NCBI GenBank assembly: GCA_029098305.1
Contig: JAQXOB010000050.1
Span: 1 to 64,000 of the forward strand
Direction of reading: 5' to 3'
Length of the DNA stretch: 64,000 bases
Origin: Clostridia bacterium
GTDB lineage: Bacteria; Bacillota; Clostridia; Oscillospirales; Acutalibacteraceae
Below, in pieces: positions 1-8,075 of the stretch. A program made the position numbers and the translations under genes. Below the pieces are notes generated by a model. That model saw only the letters and a program-made list of their open reading frames with translations. It ran no database searches and was not told the DNA's origin. Positions within the stretch are counted from its first letter, which is position 1, and every line of letters begins with the position of its first letter.

Positions 1-45
1 ATACCTTTTTTCTTTCATTTTAGCTTATTTCTCATACTAATTTCC

Positions 46-106
46 GTCAATTTCCCAAGGTAACTTCTACTCCTTTCCTACTGTGGAACTTACTTTGGGA
101 ATTAAC
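46..106. repeat. Imperfect hairpin element, copy 1 of 2
   Basis: Arms CCCAAGGTAA (54-63) and TTACTTTGGG (90-99) pair with one G-U wobble, and flanking AT bases extend the stem. The loop contains CTCCTTTCCTAC. A second copy with the same arms and a similar loop lies at 39753-39809, and the arms vary in a pairing-compatible way. It lies beyond the terminator of the hydrogenase operon. Its function is unknown: a small RNA, a terminator of an unseen gene, or a dispersed repeat are all possible. Confidence 0.6.
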
Positions 107-166
107 TTAAAAAATAACTATTTAAAAATCATATGATAAAACAGCTCCTAATATTCTTGCAAGAAG

Positions 167-206
167 GGAAAAACGACAGCGCCACAAGGACAACTGCCGT
201 TTTTCC
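167..206 (-). terminator. Rho-independent terminator of the hyd operon
   Basis: Arms GGAAAAACGACAG (167-179) and CTGCCGTTTTTCC (194-206) form a 13-bp stem with one G-U pair, about 40 bases downstream of the hydA stop. The T-run lies inside the stem, so it could act in both directions. Confidence 0.7.
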
Positions 207-244
207 TAAAAGAGAAAAATTATGAAAAAAAGAATAACTCTAAA

Positions 245-1990
245 TTAATACTTCTTTCTTGCTACATATTCAGTATGAAGCAAGGAGTGAGCCTTATGAC
301 CGCCTGGCTCGCCGAGGTATTCCTCATAAAGCTTCTTTATTACCGGACTCTCGTGTGACTTTCTGAGTGGGAGGTTCTTGTCCTCATCATAAAGCACCTT
401 AGCACGATCAGCTCTGATGTCTGAGAAGTTTCTTACATCAGCGTTTTGGATAGGCTGACCGCCACCGTTTACGCAACCGCCTGGGCAGCACATAATCTCT
501 ATGAACTGATAATCTGCCTCGCCTGCACGAACCTTGTCAAGAATCTTTGCGGCGTTCTTAAGTCCGCTTGCAACAGCAACCTTGATTTCCATGCCTGCTA
601 CGTCATACTTAGCTTCTTTGATACCTTCAGTACCTCTTACATCGTTATAATCGATTTCCTTGAGGTCTTCGCCTGTGAGCAAGTCTGCTGCTGTTCTAAG
701 AGCAGCCTCCATAACACCGCCTGTTGCACCAAAAATAGCTGCTGCACCGGTTGTGATACCCAAAGCCGGATCAAAATCTTCATCAGGAAGATTAACAAAG
801 TCGAGCTGAGCCATCTTAATCATCTTTGCAAGCTCTCTTGTTGTGATAGAGATATCAATATCTGCGATCTCCTCACCAACAGCATTCTGATGATCTCTCT
901 TGATCTCAAACTTCTTAGCTATGCAAGGCATAACACTTACAACAACAATGTTCTTAGGATCAATGCCCTCTTTTTCAGCGTAATATGATTTGATTATTGC
1001 GCCTGTCATCTGTTGTGGTGATTTGCAAGTAGAGAGGTTATCCAAAAGATCAGGATAATAATGCTCGCAGAACTTGATCCATCCCGGTGAGCATGATGTG
1101 ATCATTGGGAGTTTGCCTCCGTTTTTAACTCTATTTAAGAATTCTGTGGATTCTTCCATAATTGTGAGGTCTGCACCAAAGTCGGTATCAAATACCTTGT
1201 CAAAGCCAAGACGACGCAATGCTGCTACCATCTTACCCTTTACATTTGTACCAATCGGCATACCAAAGCTCTCGCCAAGAGCAGCTCTTACTGCCGGAGC
1301 AGTGTGAACTATAACAACCTTTTCAGGATCGTTGATAGCATCGAAAACTTCGCTTGTATTATCTCTCTCAGAGAGAGCGCCTGTTGGACAGGCTACAATA
1401 CACTGACCGCAAGCTACACAAGCTACATCTGCAAGGTCTTTGTTGAATGCACAGCCGATAACTGTGTCAAAACCTCTGTTGTTTGAGCCGATAACGCCAA
1501 CAAACTGATCTGTACAAGCAGCTTCACAACGACGGCAAAGAACACACTTGCTGTTATCTCTTACAAGATAAAGTGTTGATTCGTCCTTTGTAGTCTCTGT
1601 CATAGCGCCATCAAAGCGAGAAACATCGTCTACGCCAAGCTCTTTGCAAAGTGTCTGCAATTCGCAGTTAACACTTCTTGAGCAGGATAGACATTTTTTA
1701 TTATGATTAGAAAGAATAAGCTCGAGAGTAGTCTTGCGAGACTCCTGAACCTTCTTTGTATTTGTGAAGATTTCCATACCCTCGTTTACAGGGTATACAC
1801 AAGCAGCCACAAGGCTTCTTGCACCCTTTACTTCTACAACGCACATACGGCAAGCGCCTATCTCGTTGATATCTTTTAAGAAGCAAAGTGTAGGAATATG
1901 TATGCCGGCATATCTTGCAGCCTCCAAAATAGTGGAGCCTTGCGGTACGGCATAGGACATACCGTTAATTTTTATATTTACTAAATCCAT
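245..1990 (-). CDS. hydA: [FeFe] hydrogenase catalytic subunit HydA
   Basis: This is the H2-forming or H2-oxidising subunit of a cytoplasmic multimeric, probably electron-bifurcating, hydrogenase. The 581-residue protein starts with a plant-type [2Fe-2S] domain (Cys36, 47, 50, 64), then a His-Cys3 cluster segment (about 96-109) and two [4Fe-4S] motifs (CVLCRRCEAAC near 149-159, CVACGQCIVAC near 191-201). The H-cluster domain carries TSCSPGW (298-304), MPCIAKKFE (354-362) and EIMCCPGGC (498-506). Ser301 replaces the second Cys of the textbook TSCCPxW motif. An AAGGAG ribosome site precedes the ATG. It is the last gene of the operon after hydC and hydB and shares their promoter. The family and role are certain enough; bifurcation with NADH and ferredoxin is inferred from gene content. 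Confidence 0.96.
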   Translation of the reverse strand: MDLVNIKINGMSYAVPQGSTILEAARYAGIHIPTLCFLKDINEIGACRMCVVEVKGARSLVAACVYPVNEGMEIFTNTKKVQESRKTTLELILSNHNKKCLSCSRSVNCELQTLCKELGVDDVSRFDGAMTETTKDESTLYLVRDNSKCVLCRRCEAACTDQFVGVIGSNNRGFDTVIGCAFNKDLADVACVACGQCIVACPTGALSERDNTSEVFDAINDPEKVVIVHTAPAVRAALGESFGMPIGTNVKGKMVAALRRLGFDKVFDTDFGADLTIMEESTEFLNRVKNGGKLPMITSCSPGWIKFCEHYYPDLLDNLSTCKSPQQMTGAIIKSYYAEKEGIDPKNIVVVSVMPCIAKKFEIKRDHQNAVGEEIADIDISITTRELAKMIKMAQLDFVNLPDEDFDPALGITTGAAAIFGATGGVMEAALRTAADLLTGEDLKEIDYNDVRGTEGIKEAKYDVAGMEIKVAVASGLKNAAKILDKVRAGEADYQFIEIMCCPGGCVNGGGQPIQNADVRNFSDIRADRAKVLYDEDKNLPLRKSHESPVIKKLYEEYLGEPGGHKAHSLLHTEYVARKKY

Positions 1991-2007
1991 TTTGCAGCAC
2001 TCCTTAA

Positions 2008-3795
2008 TTATTTCTTGGAAATTGCACCGAACTTACATTTCTCTATGCAAGCTCCGCACTTAACACACTTTGTAGTATCAATAGTATGTGGATTTTTAAC
2101 TGTACCGCTGATAGCGCCAGCAGGACAAACTCTAGCACACATTGTGCAACCCTTACACTTGTCAGGGTCGATAGAAAGTGTGAGCAATGCCTTACATACG
2201 CCGGCAGGACACTTCTTATCAACTACGTGAGCTACATACTCATCTCTGAAGAACTTGAGTGTAGACAATACAGGGTTAGGAGCTGTCTGACCCAAACCAC
2301 AGAGTGCATTATCCTTGATATAATAGCAAAGTTTTTCCATCTCGTCGAGTAGTTCAAGTGTACCATTGCCGTTTGTGATCTGCTCAAGCATTTCAAGAAG
2401 ACGCTTTGTGCCGATACGGCATGGTGTACATTTACCGCAGGATTCATCAACTGTAAATTCGAGGAAGAATTTAGCGATATCAACCATACAAGTTGTTTCG
2501 TCCATTACGATAAGTCCGCCTGAACCCATCATAGAGCCGATAGCAATAAGGTTGTCATAATCGATCGGAACATCAAGATGATCTGCAGGAATACATCCAC
2601 CGGAAGGACCACCTGTTTGTGCAGCCTTAAACTTCTTGCCATCCGGCACGCCACCACCGATTTCTTCTACTATTTCACGTAATGTTGTACCCATAGGTAC
2701 TTCAACAAGACCTGTGTGCTCAATCTTACCACCAAGAGCAAATACCTTAGTACCCTTGCTCTTCTCTGTGCCGATAGAGCTAAACCACTTAGCGCCATTT
2801 AAGATAATCTGGCAGATGTTAGCATAAGTTTCTACGTTGTTAAGGATTGTTGGCTTCTGATAAAGTCCCTTAACAGCCGGGAATGGAGGACGTGGTCTTG
2901 GCTCGCCTCTGTTACCCTCGATAGATGTGATGAGAGCTGTCTCTTCACCGCATACGAATGCACCGGCACCCAGACGAAGCTGAATGTCAAACTTGAAGCC
3001 TGTGCCAAAGATGTTGTCACCCAACAAGCCATATTCGTGAGCCTGATCTATAGCTATCTGCAAACGCTTAACAGCGATAGGATACTCTGCACGAACATAT
3101 ATATAACCCTGTGATGCACCGATAGCGTAACCTGCGATTGCCATAGCCTCTAATACGGCGTGTGGGTCGCCTTCCAAAACGGAACGGTCCATAAATGCAC
3201 CTGGATCGCCTTCGTCTGCATTACAGCAAACATATTTTTCATCTGATTTTTGAGCAGCTGCGAAGCTCCACTTTCTACCGGTTGGGAATCCGCCTCCGCC
3301 TCTGCCTCTGAGGCCTGATTCGAGGATCTCGTTTACTACATCCTCAGGTTTCATTTCTGTGAGAACCTTAGCAAGAGCTGAATAACCATCCATTGCGATG
3401 TATTCATCAATTCTTTCCGGATTGATAACACCGCAGTTTCTAAGAGCAAGACGCTGCTGCTTTGAGTAGAAAGCTGTCTCGTTAAGACCAACTACTTCAT
3501 CACCTTTTACAGTCTCTTGATAAAGCAAACGCTTAACCACATTGCCCTTTACAAGGTGCTCTTCTACTATCTCCGGAATATCTTCTACTTCTACTTTGCT
3601 ATAGAAGCTACCTTCCGGATAAACTATCATAATCGGACCCAAAGCACAAAGACCAAAGCAACCGGTCTGAACTACATTGATTTCTTCTTCAAGACCTCTT
3701 GCTGCAATCTCTTCTCTCAGCTTTGCGATGATTGCCTGACTGTTAGAGGAGGTACATCCCGTACCGCCGCAAACAAGTACATTAGAACGATACAT
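2008..3795 (-). CDS. hydB: Hydrogenase NADH/FMN-binding subunit HydB (NuoF-like)
   Basis: This is the flavin- and NAD(H)-binding subunit that exchanges electrons with HydA. Of its 595 residues, 1-90 form a thioredoxin-like [2Fe-2S] domain (Cys9, 14, 46, 50). A NuoF core follows with the Gly-rich nucleotide and FMN loop GRGGGGFPTGRKW near 164-176, then a [4Fe-4S] motif ESCGKCTPCR in the C-terminal third. Two ferredoxin-type clusters close the protein (CKGCTMCARVC and CVKCGACIEKC). I chose the ATG at 3795 because AAGGAGG lies 8 bases upstream and residue 1 starts the conserved domain; an 18-residue extension upstream would overlap the small leader ORF in another frame. It sits 17 bases before hydA. 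Confidence 0.95.
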   Translation of the reverse strand: MYRSNVLVCGGTGCTSSNSQAIIAKLREEIAARGLEEEINVVQTGCFGLCALGPIMIVYPEGSFYSKVEVEDIPEIVEEHLVKGNVVKRLLYQETVKGDEVVGLNETAFYSKQQRLALRNCGVINPERIDEYIAMDGYSALAKVLTEMKPEDVVNEILESGLRGRGGGGFPTGRKWSFAAAQKSDEKYVCCNADEGDPGAFMDRSVLEGDPHAVLEAMAIAGYAIGASQGYIYVRAEYPIAVKRLQIAIDQAHEYGLLGDNIFGTGFKFDIQLRLGAGAFVCGEETALITSIEGNRGEPRPRPPFPAVKGLYQKPTILNNVETYANICQIILNGAKWFSSIGTEKSKGTKVFALGGKIEHTGLVEVPMGTTLREIVEEIGGGVPDGKKFKAAQTGGPSGGCIPADHLDVPIDYDNLIAIGSMMGSGGLIVMDETTCMVDIAKFFLEFTVDESCGKCTPCRIGTKRLLEMLEQITNGNGTLELLDEMEKLCYYIKDNALCGLGQTAPNPVLSTLKFFRDEYVAHVVDKKCPAGVCKALLTLSIDPDKCKGCTMCARVCPAGAISGTVKNPHTIDTTKCVKCGACIEKCKFGAISKK

Positions 3796-3808
3796 TATTG
3801 CTGCCTCC

Positions 3809-3913
3809 TTATTTATCCTTTTTATCATCAGACTTTTTGTCTGCGCCAAGTCTGATTTCTATTTCTTTTCTTGTTTTATCTCTGATAACTTTTAATTCTT
3901 CAATCGTAATCAT
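3809..3913 (-). CDS. 34-residue ORF resembling the N-terminus of HndB
   Basis: A 34-codon ORF with its own GGAGG site lies between hydC and hydB. The peptide begins MITIEELKVIRDKTRKEIE and ends in a Lys/Asp-rich tail. The start resembles the first helix of HndB-type [2Fe-2S] proteins, which in NADP-reducing hydrogenase operons occupy exactly this position between the NuoE-like and NuoF-like genes. The cysteine-bearing domain of HndB is absent here, while hydB carries its own such domain at its N-terminus. I infer that this is a shortened HndB, possibly kept as a small structural or translational-coupling peptide. It has an intact frame, a ribosome site and tight spacing (13 bases before hydB). 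Confidence 0.7.
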   Translation of the reverse strand: MITIEELKVIRDKTRKEIEIRLGADKKSDDKKDK

Positions 3914-3936
3914 TACACAAATACCTCCGTCTAAAC

Positions 3937-4434
3937 TTAAGCTCTGTATTTCTCTATGATTCCGGCGATCTGCTCCGGCACAAGTCTGCCATAAACATCA
4001 TCGTTTACTGTGAGAACAGGTGCAAGACCGCAAGCGCCTATGCAACGGCAGGCTGTGAGAGAGAACTGACCATCAAGTGTACATTCCTCTGCTCCAATGC
4101 CAAGCTCCTTAGTAAGCTCGTCTAACAACAAGCCTGAGCCCTTAACATAACATGCTGTGCCAAGGCAAACAGAAATATTGTACTTGCCCTTTGGTGACAA
4201 TGCAAATTGTGAATAAAAAGTGGAAACACCGTATACCTCTTCGAGTGGAACATTCAAGCCTTCTGCTATCATAGTCTGCACTTCGATAGGTAGGTAGCCG
4301 TAAATATCCTGAGCTTGCTGAAGCACAGGCATAACAGCACCGGGATCATCCTTATGATTTGAAATTACTTCCTTTAGTTTAGCCTCCTGTTCCGGAGTAC
4401 CACTAAAAGGAATACTGCTGATTTTTTTCTGCAT
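3937..4434 (-). CDS. hydC: Hydrogenase [2Fe-2S] subunit HydC (NuoE-like)
   Basis: This 165-residue NuoE-family protein has a helical N-terminal domain and a thioredoxin-like [2Fe-2S] domain. Ligands are visible as CLGTAC (Cys90, Cys95) and CRCIGAC (Cys131, Cys135). In trimeric hydrogenases this subunit supplies the extra cluster next to the flavin site of HydB. The ATG at 4434 is preceded by GGAGGA with 6-base spacing; a TTG one codon further upstream would be too close. It is the first gene of the hydC-leader-hydB-hydA operon, with the promoter at 4541-4569. Confidence 0.94.
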   Translation of the reverse strand: MQKKISSIPFSGTPEQEAKLKEVISNHKDDPGAVMPVLQQAQDIYGYLPIEVQTMIAEGLNVPLEEVYGVSTFYSQFALSPKGKYNISVCLGTACYVKGSGLLLDELTKELGIGAEECTLDGQFSLTACRCIGACGLAPVLTVNDDVYGRLVPEQIAGIIEKYRA

Positions 4435-4478
4435 CAAACTTCCTCCTTAAATAATATCCAGACAAAACAACACGACCA

Positions 4479-4511
4479 AATGTGAATCAAAACACACATT
4501 TGATTCACATT
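4479..4511 (-). promoter_or_regulatory. 13-bp palindrome in the hyd operon leader
   Basis: AATGTGAATCAAA (4479-4491) and TTTGATTCACATT (4499-4511) are perfect inverted repeats around a 7-base centre. They lie just downstream of the predicted start of the hydCBA transcript, so they could be a repressor operator or an mRNA hairpin. The core does not match the clostridial Rex consensus TTGTTAANNNNTTAACAA. The regulator is unknown. Confidence 0.6.
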
Positions 4512-4540
4512 CTGCCCCTACTGTTTCGTAGTACCATACT

Positions 4541-4569
4541 ATAATACTACAAATATCGACGGTTGTCCA
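4541..4569 (-). promoter_or_regulatory. Sigma-A promoter of hydCBA
   Basis: Read on the minus strand, TGGACA (-35) and TATTAT (-10) are separated by 17 bases, about 105 bases upstream of the hydC start. Confidence 0.65.
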
Positions 4570-4658
4570 GTAATATTGATAAAAAAATAACGATTATATT
4601 TTTTCACATATTAAAATGATATTTTTACTAAATTCAAAAAATACATAATTACAAAACT

Positions 4659-4691
4659 AAAAGGGAAGCCACCAAAGATGACTTCCCTTTT
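4659..4691 (-). terminator. Terminator of the dockerin protease gene
   Basis: The stem AAAAGGGAAG (4659-4668) / CTTCCCTTTT (4682-4691) follows the protease stop and ends in T-rich sequence on either strand. Confidence 0.75.
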
Positions 4692-4723
4692 AAAAATTAT
4701 TCTCAGAAGGTAAAATTTTTAAA

Positions 4724-6583
4724 TTAAATTAGGTTTGCAATATGCTTTTGCAGGAGAACAACGTCTTCCATTGTAACGCTGTCATTAGCATCAATATCAG
4801 ATGCGCTGTGGCGATCGCCTTCAAGTGTTATCAATTTTGCAATAGCTCTCTGCATAATTACGACGTCTTGCATGGTAACAGTATTATCGCCGTCTGCATC
4901 GCCAAGCATATATGACTTTATAACTGATGTGTGTAGAGTAGGAGATGAGAGGAACTCTGCATCCTTAGCGTCTGAGTTATCAAAATCGCTCCAAGGATAA
5001 GTGATAGTTGTATCATCCTCTGTGTCTACGGTTATATCTATATCGGAGCTGTCATCATCTGTGATAACATCATCTGATGATCCCAAAGTATCTGTGAATG
5101 CCTTTATACGGTAGTTTATACCTGAAGCACTCTTGTCTGTCCATGTTGAGCTTGAAGCAGATTTGAAGAAGCTTTCGCCTGGCTTTGATACGTTTGTGAA
5201 TACTACCCAAGACCAATCTTCAGATTGATCTACAAATAAGCAAGTCTGATCCTCTGCAACTGCTGATAATGTAACTACTATAGAGAAGCTCTTTCCCTTT
5301 GAAAGCTCAATAGCTTCGTCTAGCTTAATTGTGTGATAACCACAATAGTCTTCTGTACCTGTTATAGGTGTTGCAAGTGCGGATGTACCGCTTGTAGGAT
5401 CACTGCTGTCTGTAAGATCTGTGTAAATGTCGATAGAATAGTCAACATAGTTTTGTGCTGTCCAGAATGAAACAGCCTTAAGCTCTTCTGATGATTGAGC
5501 TGTGAATACGTTTGCCATAGATGCAGAACCGTATACGTCTTGTGTGGCAAATACAGAAGATCCGTCATGCTGATAGTTTTTGTCAAAATTATCAGCCAAT
5601 CCATACTCATAGAACTGTGACCAGCTTGAAAGTGCTGATGTATCTTCATAAGAAACCCAGAAGTAGCCGTTGTCACCCCATACGGTATCCCAGCTATTCT
5701 TTATAAGCCATGCGCCATCGTTCTTTGGCTGATAGCGACTGAGGAAGTTGTCTTTGCTGTAGTGATCATCCCAACCAACTACTGTAACCTGATGGTTTGT
5801 GGAAGATTCATTAGTGTTGCAGAAAGCTGCTGTAGATTCATTCATGTATTTGTCATCATGATAATATGAGAATGTGCCTGCGCCATACTTCATAATCATG
5901 TATTTCATATCATCTTTATCAGCAGGTGATACCCAATACATATTCTCAAGGTGAAGTGAAGAAAGGCTGTAAGCTTCGCTCTTTTCGCTTACGCTAAAGT
6001 TTTTTCTAGCTTTGCTGTAAGCATATTTAGGATTTATTTCTTCATCAACTGAGCTGGTCCAACGAGCCAATGTGAATGGTGTAAGGTATGGTGAACCGCC
6101 CATGTCAAGGAATCCATAATAGTATTCATACATTGGGCTCATTGCGTTCTTATCGCCCGAAAGCATAGAGAGAGCATCATAAGCCGGACTATAGTGGAAG
6201 TAAGCCAAATGAAGTTCAGAAATATTTGTAGAAAGCGGGAAGTCGAGGTTCTTGATAGCTGAGGCTTCTGTTGCGGCGGCTGTGGCGTGTGCCCAGCAAG
6301 TGCCATAATCACCCTGATTTTTAACAGATGTGATATATCCCTCGTCTACTGAACTATATGATGAAGGTGTTGTGCCCTTCTTGCCGGCTGCTATAGATAC
6401 AATGCTTTTTTCGCCAAGCTGCTCATAGCTCTTAAAAGGAACCTCGCCGATATCAATATCACCAAAAGAGCTACCTACTCTCACTCTGTTTGGTGCCTTT
6501 GATTGAGCAAAACCGGTTGTAGCTACTGATGCTACCATAACCAATGCCAATGCTGCACATAATGTTTTCTTCAATAAATTCAT
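4724..6583 (-). CDS. Secreted papain-family (C1A) protease with C-terminal dockerin
   Basis: This 619-residue exported cysteine peptidase has a signal peptide (about 1-26) and then a C1A peptidase domain. All catalytic elements are visible: the oxyanion Gln in KNQGDYGTCWAHA with nucleophile Cys96, His264 in TNHQVTVVGWDD, and Asn296 in LIKNSW. A beta-rich, lectin-like segment follows (about 330-500). An Asp/Ser/Thr linker then leads to a type I dockerin (about 555-619) with two Ca-binding segments (GDADGDNTVTMQDV and IDANDSVTMEDV). The dockerin should anchor the enzyme to a cohesin-bearing scaffold on the cell surface. I chose the ATG at 6583 because GGAGG is 8 bases upstream. It is monocistronic, with a consensus promoter and its own terminator. 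Confidence 0.93.
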   Translation of the reverse strand: MNLLKKTLCAALALVMVASVATTGFAQSKAPNRVRVGSSFGDIDIGEVPFKSYEQLGEKSIVSIAAGKKGTTPSSYSSVDEGYITSVKNQGDYGTCWAHATAAATEASAIKNLDFPLSTNISELHLAYFHYSPAYDALSMLSGDKNAMSPMYEYYYGFLDMGGSPYLTPFTLARWTSSVDEEINPKYAYSKARKNFSVSEKSEAYSLSSLHLENMYWVSPADKDDMKYMIMKYGAGTFSYYHDDKYMNESTAAFCNTNESSTNHQVTVVGWDDHYSKDNFLSRYQPKNDGAWLIKNSWDTVWGDNGYFWVSYEDTSALSSWSQFYEYGLADNFDKNYQHDGSSVFATQDVYGSASMANVFTAQSSEELKAVSFWTAQNYVDYSIDIYTDLTDSSDPTSGTSALATPITGTEDYCGYHTIKLDEAIELSKGKSFSIVVTLSAVAEDQTCLFVDQSEDWSWVVFTNVSKPGESFFKSASSSTWTDKSASGINYRIKAFTDTLGSSDDVITDDDSSDIDITVDTEDDTTITYPWSDFDNSDAKDAEFLSSPTLHTSVIKSYMLGDADGDNTVTMQDVVIMQRAIAKLITLEGDRHSASDIDANDSVTMEDVVLLQKHIANLI

Positions 6584-6634
6584 AAAAATGACCTCCAATC
6601 AAATAGCACTTTAAATCGCTAAACTGATGTTGAG

Positions 6635-6663
6635 ATTATACCAAGCATTTAAATCAATGTCAA
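6635..6663 (-). promoter_or_regulatory. Consensus sigma-A promoter of the dockerin protease
   Basis: TTGACA and TATAAT, read on the minus strand, with a 17-base spacer, lie 52 bases upstream of the start codon. This is a perfect consensus match. The rest of the 6584-7079 gap is AT-rich and holds only the promoter at 6974-7002. Confidence 0.85.
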
Positions 6664-6973
6664 GGATTTCTAAAATTATTGTAACTTTAACAAAATTTTA
6701 GATATGTATGTTAATTATTTTTTATTGGTTGCACAAAAATAACTTGATTTTTCGAAAAGCTCCCTCTTTTTATCTATAAATTTTATCTCAGAAAACATAT
6801 TCAATGCAGGCAGATACAATCACTTTTTATGATATTATACTCATCATATGTCCATAATGTTTATGACGATATGAAGTATCGCAAAATCATCAGAATATAA
6901 CGCATATTTTTGACACTTTTTTAAGCAAATAAGTAACCTATTTGTAATAATAAATACAATGCTTTAACAATAC

Positions 6974-7002
6974 TTTACAAGTCATTTTTTTTGTAGTAAA
7001 AT
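6974..7002 (+). promoter_or_regulatory. Probable promoter of the PP2C-like gene
   Basis: TTTACA and TAAAAT are separated by 17 bases, about 78 bases upstream of the start at 7080. Confidence 0.45.
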
Positions 7003-7079
7003 CACTTATAAGTTTGTAATAATGAGAGTATTTGTGTGTTAAATACTGATATATTTGATAAAAGAACGGAGGAACAAGC

Positions 7080-8057
7080 ATGAGTGAAAACAAATTTAAT
7101 CTGAGAAGCACTGCTTGCTCAATGCATTGCTCTGCCAGCAGAGAGTTTACCGACAGCTTCTATCTTGACTCTATGTTGCCCGGTGCTTATCTATCTGACA
7201 ATACCCAAACAGAGGCATCTCCTGTGCTGGAAAAAGGTGTTTTTGCTGTTTTCTCACAGTTACATCCATCTGAAAAGTCAAAGGTAAGTATTATAAACGA
7301 ATATAAATCAAGCATCATAAATGCCGGCAACGCTGCCGTGAATGCCTGCATGGAAGATCTGGAAGAACAGCTTGTGAGAAGCAAAAACTACAGCTTTGCC
7401 ATGGTTAAGGTAAAAGGTGATGTGGCTCAGATATATTATAAGGGCGATTGCACAGTGTATATATATAGAAATCACAAGGTAATCCCACTTACTGACATTA
7501 ATAATAAAACACAAAAGCAGAATAACGTAAAATTCAACTTTACTCCTGAATTTAAGTTTGTGAACAATGATGCAATCATACTTTGCACCGGCGGAGTGAA
7601 AGAAAAGCTTTCGCAGAATGTGCTTGCTCATATCATGGCAAATACATCGGGAAGTAAAGCGGCCGCACAATCTATCGTGCTTAGTGCAAACGAAAATCAC
7701 TGTGTGGAAGATGCTACAGCTATTGTTATTCGTGCTACTGAGAAGCCAGCACGAGCAGAAAACAAGACTCCATCTCCAAAGGCTGATATAGCTCAGAATA
7801 AGGTGATGAACAAGCCGGGTAATACAACAAAAGAAGAAAAAGGTGACAGTCAACAGCAAACTAACTACAATAATTTTGTTGTCAGCGGAAAAAACGACGA
7901 AGCAAAGCATCTTTATAACGCTGTGCTAAATGATGAGGATGACGAAGATGATGCAGAGAGCTATTATCTGGGCCTTAGCAAGCCTGCATGGGTGATAATA
8001 GGAATACTCACAGCGGCACTTGGTGTTATCGGTGGATTAATAGTTCTTGTATTATGA
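7080..8057 (+). CDS. Degenerate PP2C-like domain protein with C-terminal membrane anchor
   Basis: The first 220 of 325 residues resemble the PP2C (PPM) Ser/Thr phosphatase fold. A late strand reads AIILCTGGVKEKLS, where active enzymes have the ILCSDGL motif, and the final strand reads EDATAIVIRA, like the DNxTAIVV motif. The usual N-terminal metal-binding motifs (RxxNQD and the first DGMGG) are not visible, so catalysis is doubtful. A polar linker (about 230-300) leads to a single transmembrane helix (about 304-325) that would place the domain in the cytoplasm. GGAGG precedes the ATG. The next gene is 18 bases downstream and is also membrane-anchored, so the two may act together. The exact role is unknown. 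Confidence 0.7.
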   Translation: MSENKFNLRSTACSMHCSASREFTDSFYLDSMLPGAYLSDNTQTEASPVLEKGVFAVFSQLHPSEKSKVSIINEYKSSIINAGNAAVNACMEDLEEQLVRSKNYSFAMVKVKGDVAQIYYKGDCTVYIYRNHKVIPLTDINNKTQKQNNVKFNFTPEFKFVNNDAIILCTGGVKEKLSQNVLAHIMANTSGSKAAAQSIVLSANENHCVEDATAIVIRATEKPARAENKTPSPKADIAQNKVMNKPGNTTKEEKGDSQQQTNYNNFVVSGKNDEAKHLYNAVLNDEDDEDDAESYYLGLSKPAWVIIGILTAALGVIGGLIVLVL

Positions 8058-8075
8058 TAGAGGGGTGTGTGTAGA

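Noticed and set aside
446..988. Open frame of 180 codons on the plus strand, Cys-rich
   Set aside because: It is the antisense shadow of hydA; the Cys content mirrors the codons of HydA, and there is no ribosome site or promoter.
4479..4511. Rex operator upstream of hydCBA
   Set aside because: The sequence does not match the clostridial Rex consensus TTGTTAANNNNTTAACAA; kept only as a palindrome of unknown function.
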